From Panopea generosa (lineage: Eukaryota > Mollusca > Bivalvia > Adapedonta > Hiatellidae), in contig CM055900.1 in NCBI GenBank assembly GCA_029582155.1, positions 40,345,236 through 40,409,235 on the forward strand: 64,000 nucleotides of DNA. Direction: 5' to 3'. Of the stretch, positions 44,476-55,344 are shown one piece after another. Both the position numbers and the translations under genes were made by a program. The notes below the pieces were generated by a model, which saw only the letters and a list, made by a program, of their open reading frames with translations, ran no database searches and had not been told where the DNA came from. The first letter of the stretch is position 1; every line of letters begins with the position of its first letter.

Positions 44476-46514
44476 AACATCCAAGTCACCAATTTTCTCT
44501 AGACACAGTAGTATACTTTTAATTGAGGGTCTTGAGTTTACGTTAAATACTGCCATTACTCTGTTTCAGTGTATGCTGTCGGAATAGACACATGTCTGTC
44601 ATACACACACAATATGCATTATACATTTTGTTACTAGAACACAGCAGTAAAACTGCACTGACATCCACAGATTCATGTATTATTTTGTTGTCATCTAACT
44701 CTCATAAGAACACAATTCTTCAGAAGATCATTGCTTTACTGATATAAACATACAGGAAAATGGAGGATTTCTGTCACTTTGTAGTTCTCTTTTTTTCACC
44801 ATTGTAAACTACCCATTTTGATAAGCATTGCTTTTTTCTAACTCAGATTTTATACAAATTAAAATTAGGTTGCTTTTTTTATATAAATAAAATTTTAAAC
44901 TATATTATACATTTGTTAATCGTTAAAATTTCAAGTCTTAATATTTTTTTTGTGCACAACTACATGCATATGAATGGCATTTTATTGAAGCATTGATTGG
45001 GACGCATTAAAAGAATTATTTTTTTTAGCAATACAAGAGTACACTGATATCATTTTAATTTTTGGATTAACTTCGTACAGTGATAGGGCATATACTGCTA
45101 CCACAGTCTGTCCATTCATCCGTTTATTCATTGGTCACAATATGTTTTTTGCTCTTGCAATAACTTTAAGTTTCCCAAAAATATTCTTTTGAAATTTGGA
45201 CATTGATTACTAACAGGGAAGAAAGCTTGCTTTTGTTGTTGAGCTAAATCGGTCATGGTGACTGTTACTAAAAATACAACAATGGTTTACGCTTATTAAC
45301 TTGAGTTTCCTTATAGATTTTTGAATGAAATTCTATGGATTGATTTATTATGTTAAAAATAAAATGGTCTGTTTGTCCATCTGGACATGGTTTCTGTGCA
45401 ATAACTGAAGTATTCTTATATTTATATGATAAAATCTTGAGGACTATTTTCTTACATGAAATGGAGGCTTGTTATTGCTCTTGAACCTAATTGGGTGAAG
45501 GTCAAAGTCACTGTTACTAAAAATAGAAAAATGCTTTCCATTGTATAACATTACTTTCCTTAAACATAATTTGTTTTCATTTTGTGTATTGGTTCTTTAT
45601 GAAAGAAAAGCTTGGTAGAGGTTTTTAGCCAGCCGAGCCTATGACACTGTTACTTTAAATAGAAAAATGGTCTGTGTGTCTCTTGAAATGGTTACTTAAT
45701 AACAAAAGTTTTCTTTAAAACATTTTGATGAACTTTTGAGAATTGAAATCTTGGTATTGTTCTTTATTTGGAAGACTTTGTATTGTTCTTGATCTCACTG
45801 GGTGAAGATCAACATTACTATACAAAATCGTTTCCACTAAATGGCATGTGTTGTGTTTAACATAGTTGGGTGAAATTATTTGTTGGTTAAGAATCAAAAG
45901 AAAATGTTTAAACATACTTCTCTATTCAGAGTCTAAACAAAGAATGGGGACATCCATGTTCCATGGACACATTTCCAGCTTCAAAAAGCTTCATATAAGA
46001 AACTTCCTTAAATATTACATATAAGCAACTTCACTCTGACCTGGAGGAAATGCAATGTTTTGACTGTTTCTGATTGTATCACTCCTTGTAACTTAATACA
46101 ATTAAACTAGATTTGATTATTAAATTTCATATTTGCATCATGTATATATATATATAATTTTTAGAAATAAGAGTTTGAATATTTTTTGCAAGGTTCATAG
46201 GTACTAGAATTGTTTTATAAAACAACTTTAAAATTATTATTTACATACATAAAAATATTTTTTAAGAAAAGAAATCCTGTGCATATATTGTTTTGTTTAC
46301 AGTATATGTATATGAAGTTTAATTGTTTAAACTTTACTAGTGTTTGGAAATGACAAAAAGTCTTTCTAGCAAAATATTTGAAGAAGTACTTATATTATAT
46401 AACTGTCAATGTTAATGCAAGTATGACTTGTCTTATAAAACTAGCTCTTATAACTGGCTCAGGACAATTTTATGTTCTAGTCATCTTTAATTAACACTCG
46501 ATGTTTTGTGAGAA
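44476..46514. other. AT-rich flank with decayed interspersed repeat
   Basis: From about 45100 to 45870, motifs CTGTTACTAAAAATA-AAAAATGGT recur near 45263, 45511 and 45645, with TTGTTCTT-AACTGGGTGAAG-like lines, suggesting an old repeat with about 150-250 bp units. No coding sequence. A (TA)n tract lies near 46143. Confidence 0.45.
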
Positions 46515-46640
46515 TACGGCACATGTTGATCTTATGACACATGTTGACCTGTATGACACGTGTTGATCTTTGTGACACATGTTGATCTTTATAACACATG
46601 TTGACCTGTATGACACATGTTGACCTTTATGACACATGAA
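46515..46640 (+). repeat. 18-19-bp repeat, about 6-7 copies
   Basis: GACACATGTTGACCTTTAT and close variants recur across the segment. Short array, no further structure. Confidence 0.85.
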
Positions 46641-46675
46641 CTTTGACAGAAGGCAGCACCTTGATAATCTCAACA

Positions 46676-46855
46676 TACGGGGAAACCTGTCTTAAGCAGC
46701 CAATCAAGGGAAGGAGCAAAAGTGGCCTTTTAAGACAGGTTGTTGCTTAATACGTTAATTTGTTCTGAACGCAATCAAAAAGGAAAAAGCAAATGTGTCT
46801 GCTTAAGACAAGTGGCTGCTTAATAGAGGTGACCGCTTACACAGGTTTGACTGTA
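46676..46855. mobile_element. TIR element, same family as 8203-8384
   Basis: The right end ACAGGTTTGACTGTA matches the 8203 element exactly; the left end TACGGGGAAACCTGT has diverged. The interior contains CTTAAGCAGCCAATCAAGGG and TGCTTAAGACAAGTGGCTGC. Intact length about 180 bp. Its orientation is reversed relative to the 8203 copy. Confidence 0.8.
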
Positions 46856-47372
46856 GTAACTAATGTTTTACAAGTTGATCATGATAATAAAAATTATTCC
46901 TATCTGTTTTTTACCTACTCATTATGTCTAAATTAGCAGAATTGCATTATGTAATTTGAATACTGTATTACAATGTTTGTTCAACAGAGAAAAATGTATT
47001 TTGAATGTTTGATGTTTTAATGCGTTTACTTAGTTTCTTTATTGTTCTGTAATTATTTGAAATTGTGTTCATTGTGATAACATACACTTATATAACTTCA
47101 GCTGAATGTACCCTTCACCTGTACATATGAATTGCTACTATGAAAAATATTTGGTCTAACTGTGGCTGGATTAAGGAGAATGCAACTTGAATTTGGATGA
47201 AACTCTTTCGAACCTACAGTTACAAAGGTTTAAGGTTAATTCCACATTTTCATTTGTTTATGTTGTATTTTTCAATCTGCATGCTAATTTGTTAATATTA
47301 TTCTTTGTTCATGGAGAGTGAGTCTGGAATCTTCCTTCCTGTTGGCATCATATAACATTTTTTATTTATTAA
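46856..47372. other. AT-rich DNA, nothing recognised
   Basis: No supportable feature. Confidence 0.4.
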
Positions 47373-47588
47373 CTCTTTACTCCATATGCATTTTAACTGA
47401 ACTCTTCAAACGTCACACATAGTCAATTTCCATGAATAGATACATTTTACCTATTTATTCTGATAGAAAAGAAAATGGTGCAGAACCTGTTCTGATTGCT
47501 TGTTATGAGCAATTAGAACTGGTTCTACACTGTTTTCAAAAGCCTTCCATATTAGAGATGTTAAAAGGTTTCAATATGAAGTAAAGGG
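47373..47588 (-). mobile_element. TTAA-flanked MITE, copy 4, diverged
   Basis: TTAA at 47369-47372 and 47589-47592; ends CTCTTTACTCCATA and TATGAAGTAAAGGG. The core hairpin is recognisable but changed (CAGAACCTGTTCTGATTGCT ... AATTAGAACTGGTTCTACAC). It has one 25-bp-like unit (ATATTAGAGATGTTAAAAGG). It looks older, or of another subfamily. Confidence 0.8.
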
Positions 47589-47592
47589 TTAA

Positions 47593-48039
47593 GTAATAAG
47601 TATATCTGTAAACTTGTGTTCATGGTTGCCTAAGAGATAATATTTTAAGTCTTGTTTTTATTGTTGTTTCTTTATTTTGTATCTAACATTAAACACAGCC
47701 ATCTAAGGTTGATGATTGGATAATCTGTAACTAGGGTTATGTCTCTTGTTTCATATTTAAGAAAAATTAAATTATGTTTAAAATATTTGGTAAAGCAGTA
47801 CAACTGACTTGATTTTATATGTATAAACTGTGAACCTCAGATCATTAGGTCTGTATTTATGTATATATTGTTTTCCTTCATTTTAAATTTCACTGTCCTG
47901 TAGTTTAATAGCAAAATTTTTCTCTAACTTGGGGGAATATTTTAAGTGATAAACATGTACTAATAACTTTGGACAACTCAACAAAGTGTTTATATGTGCT
48001 AGGTTATATATCTGAAATATCTGTTTATATTCACGTATG
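47593..48039. other. AT-rich DNA, nothing recognised
   Basis: No supportable feature. Confidence 0.4.
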
Positions 48040-48300
48040 GCAAAACAAGCAATGGGTATAACATATGGCAAAACAAGCAATGGGTATAACTTATGGCAAA
48101 ACAAACAATGGGTATAACTTATGGCAAAACAAGCAATGGGTATAACTTATGGTAAAACAATCAATGGGTATAACTTATGGCAAAAACAAGCAATGTGTAT
48201 AACTTATGGCAAAACAAGCAATGGGTATAACTTATGGCAAAACAAGCAATGGGTATAACTTGTGGCAAAACAAGCAATGTGTATAACTTATGGTAAAAAA
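48040..48300 (+). repeat. 28-bp tandem repeat, about 10 copies
   Basis: GGCAAAACAAGCAATGGGTA plus TAACTTAT, with single-base variants. A 19-bp repeat, CAGGTTATCAGTAGAGCTT, in three copies follows at about 48385-48445. Confidence 0.9.
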
Positions 48301-48445
48301 CACAAAGACTGAAGCAATTGTTTTAAATTGATTTGCGGCAACAGATGCAAGAGTTAAATCTGAGTCATCAATTTACAATAAAAGACAGGTTATCAGTAGA
48401 GCTTCAGGTTATCAGTAGAGCTTCAGGTTATCAGTAGAGCTTCAA

Positions 48446-49492
48446 TGCTGTAATCTTTAATCTACTTGTATTCTTATTAGAGTGATATGACATTCCATTT
48501 ATTTCCCTGTACGTTATTTAGCTAAATGCTCCATTTGATACATATCTGTCTTTTATTTGGTTAGTTTTATCATGTGATCTCTTTTACTTACCTTGTATAG
48601 TTCTGGGTAGGTGCCTATTTCTGCAGAGGGGTAGGAATCCTCCATACATGTATATGTTTAATCTCCCCAGATAGGTAGTATAGTTCTTGTGTTTACAAAT
48701 TACATTAACTTAAATGTGTGTATGATTTGTATATATAATTGTAATTTGTTTTATGGAAATATTGTATTTATAGATTTGTATTTAATTTGTATCTCTGTAC
48801 TTAATTAATAGGAATATATTTAATTTATAGGAATGTACTTAATTTATCACAGTGAATGTTGCTGTTGTTGTAAAACTTCTTCTACAGTCCACTTCTTATA
48901 TTGCCTGCCTATCTCCTTCTACAGTTTGTTGATATCTTATTGAAACTAATGTATAAGCAGCAGCATGCAGTGGACATTGACAGTGTTTTGATCGAATAAT
49001 TTTACAAGGAGTAACATTGGTTTCAGATTTGACACTTTTTTTACTGGAGTAGGGGTGGGGGGAGGTGGGGGAGCTGAATTCTATTAATTTTCTTGTTTTG
49101 TTTGTATCTTAAACACTCGTGCTGAAAAAATTTGAAGAATTGCAAGCTTGGCATTCCTAACCAGAATATATAATCTTCATCTCCATTATAAGTTTATCTT
49201 GTTTCTTGATTTCTTATTGATTTAAGCTACCTGAAGACTGATAAAAATGGTGCTCATTTAAAAGTGTGTGATGTTTATGGTTGTACAGATAGAAGGTTGT
49301 AGAGATCATAATGCTGTCCATCATTAATTTTATAAGTGATAAATTCCATTCAAGTTGAAATTCATGTAGTCCATTATCTCATTTTTAGTTTAGTTTTAAC
49401 ATATCTCATAGTAAGAATGTCACAAACAAATTAAGAATGGTCCAAATAATCTGCTAGTTTGCCAAGTAATGGTTGAGTGACCTTGACATTAC
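48446..49492. other. AT-rich DNA, nothing recognised
   Basis: Contains a short G-rich tract near 49052 (GGGGTGGGGGGAGGTGGGGG). No coding sequence. Confidence 0.45.
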
Positions 49493-49496
49493 TTAA

Positions 49497-49729
49497 CCCT
49501 TTACTTCATATAGATGCCTTTTGACACCTCTAATATAGAAGGCTTTGGACACCTAATATTGAAGGCTTTTGAATTATTGGGTGAATTATGTTTATATAAA
49601 CTGACAGAGTGGAAAACAGTGCAGGAAGTGTTCAGATTGCTCGTTATGAGCAATCTGAACTCTTCCTGCACTGTTTTCAAAGGCCTTCTGTGATTTGTGC
49701 GGGAAAACGCGTATCTATGGAGTAAAGGG
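49497..49729 (+). mobile_element. TTAA-flanked MITE, copy 5
   Basis: TTAA at 49493-49496 and 49730-49733; ends CCCTTTACTTCATA and TATGGAGTAAAGGG. About two 25-bp units, then a near-perfect hairpin core: GGAAAACAGTGCAGGAAGTG, TTCAGATTGCTCGTTA and its complement GAGCAATCTGAACTCTTCCT, GCACTGTTTTC. Confidence 0.88.
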
Positions 49730-49733
49730 TTAA

Positions 49734-50494
49734 CTAACAAGGTCATGATGAAACTCATAATTTTATGAATTGAGTTTGATTAGCTTAAAATGGTTATCAA
49801 CTGATGTCATTCTTAATCAAGAAGACACCCTTATTTTATTTTATTTTTGTTTATTACTCGACTGAAATGAATTGATTTGAATTATCAACTTTACTCATCC
49901 ATAACAAAAAGAAAAAAGCATATCAGAATAAAGAGTGCACTCGCAATAACAAGTTATATCTTACTGCATGTAGCATATACTGTGTGTAACATTTCTGAGT
50001 GCATTTCTCGTTTCTGCAGTCACTTTATCTATTTTTTGTGCTTTTCGAGCATGTTTATTGTTCAAATTCCGGCGTTCGTTTATGGTTCAGCTCTGTTCCG
50101 TCCATGCTTCAATTATGGTTTGTTTATGCTCTGAGTTTACTTTGTTTGCAATTGGGGTACTTGAACAGTTTATTGTCTGTATATTTTGTAAAAAAATGCA
50201 TATATTTGTTAATAAAAAAAAAACAATACAGACAACAAAAATTCAAATTGTAGCTAGATGTACTAATCACTTCATTCAGGTCTGTAATGTCATAATTGAT
50301 AATGATTTCATTATTTCATTATGATGTCATCCTATCAGAGTTCCATTGGTCTACTTCCTCTTTTATGAAGAAAATAATTCATTTTATCAGAAGTTTGGAT
50401 TGAATGCTTAATCTATTTTGTCACTTTTTGATACCTGTAATTTACACAGTGTGAACCCTTGTTTGATTGCATTCCATTTCCTTTTCTTTCATCT
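49734..50494. other. AT-rich DNA, nothing recognised
   Basis: Open frames near 49877-50324 are short, overlap in several frames and show no family likeness, so no gene is called. Confidence 0.45.
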
Positions 50495-50775
50495 TCTATA
50501 ATGACCGAGGCCCCAATTGGAAACCATATATGACTGCATTTCATAACATTCCATCAAACATTTAGAATGCATGATTATCTTTGATGAAGGTAACCATATC
50601 AACCAATAATTGGTTGCATTTCGTAATTTTCCATTCATCATTTGGAATGCATGATCTTCTTTGATGAAGGAAACAATATCAAACAATAATTGTGTAATGA
50701 CGAATTTCATCTTATTTGCTTTCCAATTATCTTCTGTGATGAAGGGGCTCACATTGGGATCCATGTTTGATTGCA
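50495..50775. repeat. Degenerate ~83-bp repeat, three copies
   Basis: GCATTTCATAACATTCCATC, AGAATGCATGATTATCTTTG and ATGAAGGTAACCATATCAA-like lines recur near 50536, 50618 and 50704. Older than the arrays that follow. Confidence 0.55.
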
Positions 50776-53700
50776 TGTCATAACTGCACCTCCTGGTTAG
50801 ACTGCACTATAGACTAAGGAGTCCATCTTATTGGTGCCGTCTATCATAACTGCACCTCCTGGTAAGACTGCACTATAGACTAAGGAGTCCATCTTATTGG
50901 TGCCGTCTATCATAACTGCACCTCCAGGTTAGACTGCACTATAGACTAAGGAGTCCACCTTATTGGTGCCATCCTGTCATACATGTAACTGCACCTCCTG
51001 TTTAGACTGCACTATAGACTAAGGAGTCCATCTTATTGGTGCCGTCGTGTCATAACTCCACCTCCTGGTTAGACTGCACTATAGACTAAGGAGTCCATCT
51101 TATCGGTGCCGTCTATCACAACTGCACCTCCTGGTTAGACTGCACTATAGACTAAGGAGTCCACCTTATTGGTGCCATCCTGTCGTACATGAAACTGCAC
51201 ATCCTGGTTAGACTTCACTATAGACTAAGAAATCTTCCTTATTGATGGTGTCGTGTCATAACTGCACCTCCTGGTTAGACTGCACTATAGACTAAGGAGT
51301 CCATCTTATTGGTGCCTCCTATCATAACTGCACCTCCTGGTTAGACTGCACTATAGACTAACAAGTCCATCTTATTGGTGCCGTCTATCATAACTGCACC
51401 TCCTAGTTAGACTTCACTATAGACTAAAGAGTCCACCTTATTGGTGCCATCCTGTCATACATGTAACTGCACCTCCTGGTTAGACTTCACTATAGACTAA
51501 AGAGTCCACCTTATTGGTGCAATCCTGTCATAAATGTATGTAACTGCACCTCCTAGTTAGACTTCACTATAGACTAAAGAGTCCACCTTATTGGTGCCAT
51601 CCTGTCATACATGTAACTGCACCTCCTAGTTAGACTTCACTATAGACTAAAGAGTCCACCTTATTGGTGCCATCCTGTCATACATGTATGTAACTGCACC
51701 TCCTATTTAGATTTCACTATAGACTAAAGAGTCCACCTTATTGGTGCCATCCTGTCATACATGTAACTGCACCTCCTAGTTAGACTTCACTATAGACTAA
51801 AGAGTCCACCTTATTGGTGCCATCCTGTCATACATGTAACTGCACCTCCTGGTTAGACTTCACTATAGACTAAAGAGTCCACCTTATTGGTGCAATCCTG
51901 TCATACATGTATGTAACTGCACCTCCTAGTTAGACTTCACTATAGACTAAAGAGTCCACCTTATTGGTGCCATCCTGTCATACATGTAACTGCACCTCCT
52001 AGTTAGACTTCACTATAGACTAAAGAGTCCACCTTATTGGTGCCATCCTGTCATACATGTAACTGCACCTCCTAGTTAGACTTCACTATAGACTAAAGAG
52101 TCCACCTTATTGGTGCCATCCTGTCATACATGTAACTGCACCTCCTGGTTAGACTGCACTATAGACTATGGAGTCCATCTTGTTGGTGCTATCTATCATA
52201 ATTGCACCTCCTAGTTAGACTTCACTATAGACTAAAGAGTCCACCTTATTGGTGCCATCCTGTCATACATGTAACTGCACCTCCTAGTTAGACTTCACTA
52301 TAGACTAAAGAGTCCACCTTATTGGTGCCATCCTGTCATACATGTAACTGCACCTCCTGGTTAGACTGCACTATAGACTAAGGAGTCCATCTTATTGGTG
52401 CCATCTATCATAACTGCACCTCCTAGTTAGACTTCACTATAGACTAAAGAGTCCACCTTATTGGTGCCATCCTGTTATACATGTAACTGCACCTCCTGGT
52501 TAGACTGCACTATAGACTAAAGAGTCCACCTTATTGGTGCCATCCTGTCATACATGTAACTGCACCTCCTGGTTAGACTGCACTATAGACTAAGAAATCT
52601 TCCTTATTGATGGTGTCGTGTCATAACTGCACCTTCTGGTTAGACTGCACTATAGACTAAGGAGTCCATCTTATTGGTGCCTTTGTGTCATAACTGTACC
52701 TCCTGGTTAGACTGCACTATAGACTAAGGAGTCTACCTTATTGTTGCTGTCTTGTCATAATTGCACCTCCTGGTTAGACTGCACTTTAGACTAAGGAGTC
52801 CACCTTATTGTATCCGTCATGTCATAACTGCACCACATGGTAAGACTGCACTATAGACTACGGAGTCCTCTTTATTGGTGCTGTCATGTCATAACTGCAC
52901 CTCCAGGCTAGACTGCACTATAGACTCAGGAGTCTCCTTATTGATGGTGTTGTGTCATTACTGCACCACCTTGGAAGACTGCACTATAAACTACGGAGTC
53001 CTCTTTATTGGTGCTGTCATGTCATAACTGCACCTCCAGGCTAGACTGCACTATAGACTCAGGAGTCTCCTTATTGATGGTGTTGTGTCATTACTGCACC
53101 TCCTGGGAAGACTGCACTATAGATTAAGGAATCCTAATTATTGGTGCTGTTGTGTCATAACTGCACCTCCTGGTTAGACTGCTATATAGACTAAGGAGTC
53201 TCTTTATCATTGCCATCTTGTCATAACTGCACCACCAGGTTAGACTGCACTAAACACTAAGGAGTCTCTTTATTGATGCCGTCATGTCATAACTGCACCT
53301 CCAGATTAGACTGCACTAAAGGCTAAGGAGTCTCTTTATCATTGCCATCTTGTCATAACTGCACCTCAAGGTTAGACTGCACTATAGACAAAGGAGTCTC
53401 TTTATTGATGCCGTCATGTCATAACTGTACCTCCAGATTAGACTTCACTATAGACTAAGGAGTCTTTTTATCATTGCCATCTTGTCATAACTGCACCACC
53501 AGGTTAGACTGCACTATAGACTAAGGAGTCTCTTTATCATTGCCATCTTGTCATAACTGCACCACCAGGTTAGACTGCACTAAACACTAAGGAGTCTCTT
53601 TATCGTTGCCGTCTTGTCATAACTGCACCCCTAGGTTAGACTGTACTATAAACTAAGGAGTCCTCCTTATTGGTGTGGTTGTATCATAACTGCATATCCA

Positions 53701-54672
53701 GGTTAGACTGAACTATAGACTAAGGAGTCTCTTTACTGTTGCCTACATGTCATAACTACACTACCTGGTTAGACTGCACTATAGACTTAGGAATCCTCGT
53801 TATTGGTGCTGTCATGTCAAAACTGCACCACCTGGTTAGACTGCACTATAGACTAATAAGTCCATCTTATTGATGCCATTGTGTCATAACTGCACCTCCT
53901 GGTTAGACTGCACTATAGACTAAGGAGTCCATCTTATTGATGCCGTTATGTCATAATTGCAACTCCTGGTAAGACTACACTTTAGATTAAGGAGTGTCTT
54001 TATTGATGCCATCATGTCGTAACTGCACCTCCTGGTTAGACTGCACTATAGACTAAGGAGTCCATCTTATTGATGCCATTGTGTCATAAAAGCACCACCT
54101 GGTTAGACTGCACTATAGACTAAGGAAACTTCGTTATTGATGGCGTCATGTCATAAATGCACCTCCTGGTTAGACTGCACCAATGACTAAAGAGTCCACC
54201 TTATTGATGGCGTCATGTCATAACTGCACCTCTTGGTTAGACTGCACCAAAGACTTAGGAGTCAACCTTATTGATGGGGTCATGTTATAACTGTACCTCC
54301 TGGTTAGACTGCACCAAAGACTAAGGAGTCCACCTTATTGATGGCGTCATGTCATAACTGCACCTCCTGGTTAGACTGCACCAAAGACTAAGAAGTCCAC
54401 GTTATTGGTACTATCATGTCATAACTGTACCTCCTGGTTAGATTGCACTATAGACTAAGGAGTCCATCTTATTGGTGCCGTCATGTCATAACAGTACCTC
54501 CTGGTTAGACTTCACTATAGACTAAGGAGTCTCTTTATTTATGCCATAGTTCATAACTGCACCTCCAGGTTAGACTGCACTATAGACTAAGGAATCTTCT
54601 TTATTGGTGCCGTCGTGTCATAATTGCACCTCCTGGTTAGACTGCACCAAAGACTAAGGAGTCCACCTTATT
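50776..54672 (+). repeat. 66-bp tandem array, about 59 copies
   Basis: Unit: CATAACTGCACCTCCTGGTT, AGACTGCACTATAGACTAAG, GAGTCCATCTTATTGGTGCC and a variable GTCTAT/ATCCTGTCATACATGTAA link. From about 51390 to 52480 most units are the TTCACTATAGACTAAAGAGT type and highly uniform, while the outer thirds (especially 52800-54670) are more diverged. That is the usual pattern of recent amplification in the middle. The right edge breaks mid-unit into the composite-element fragment at 54668. Confidence 0.95.
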
Positions 54673-54816
54673 TTTGTTCAGTATGGGTGTTGGGGGTATT
54701 GATCCATAAGTTGTTAAGACAATCCCCCAAAGAGGGTAAATATTGTGAAATTTCAGAAACTTCTATGGCCACTATGAGTCAGTAGAGTGTCCTCAGGCCC
54801 TCTTAGGCCTCTTGTT
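54668..54816 (+). mobile_element. 3' end of the composite element (as at 9528 and 13065)
   Basis: TTTTTGTTCAGTATGGGTGT, CCCCCAAAGAGGGTAAATAT, GGCCACTATGAGTCAGTAGA, CCTCAGGCCCTCTTAGGCCT and CTTGTT match the terminal 150 bases of the 13065 copy. The 5' portion is absent; the 66-bp array abuts it directly. Confidence 0.82.
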
Positions 54817-55344
54817 AAATTACAAATTTATTAACTTGTCCCATCAAATATTTATAATATAGATATCTGCACAGTTTAAGAGGCAGAGAAAAAAAGGCAA
54901 CAATCCAGTAAGGCCTATGTCAGTACTTACCATATATGTATTGTTTGTATTATGTTTTATTTAATTGTTTTATTTTATTTTACTGCTCACTGTTGTTTAT
55001 TTTGTTGTATGATGTGCAACCTTTTCATGTGATAATTATTGGGAATCAAACAAAAAAATAAATAATTAAAGGTATAATTGGTGTTGTTTTGTTGTCATTG
55101 TACAAGTGACGGTCACTGCAAATACAATCCAAACATCTTTGTTAGTTTGATTTTGTACATGAAGAGTTGGCCTGAAATCTTCCTTACTTTTGGCATCATA
55201 ATTCTTATAATCAATATTTATTGGTACATCGTAAAATGCCAATTATGAACTTCTATCCAAGAACTAACCAAACCTTCAAATGCAAAACACAAAAATGGAG
55301 TAAATCTGGTTTTCAGTTATCTGTCTATTTGTAGCCTGTATCAT
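54817..55344. other. AT-rich spacer between arrays
   Basis: About 530 bases with no feature recognised. Confidence 0.45.

Noticed and set aside
49877-50324. Overlapping 84-88-residue open frames
   Set aside because: AT-rich, no homology recognised, three frames open at once, no splice or regulatory context.
50776-54672. CRISPR array
   Set aside because: Units are contiguous tandem copies without unique spacers, and the window is eukaryotic.
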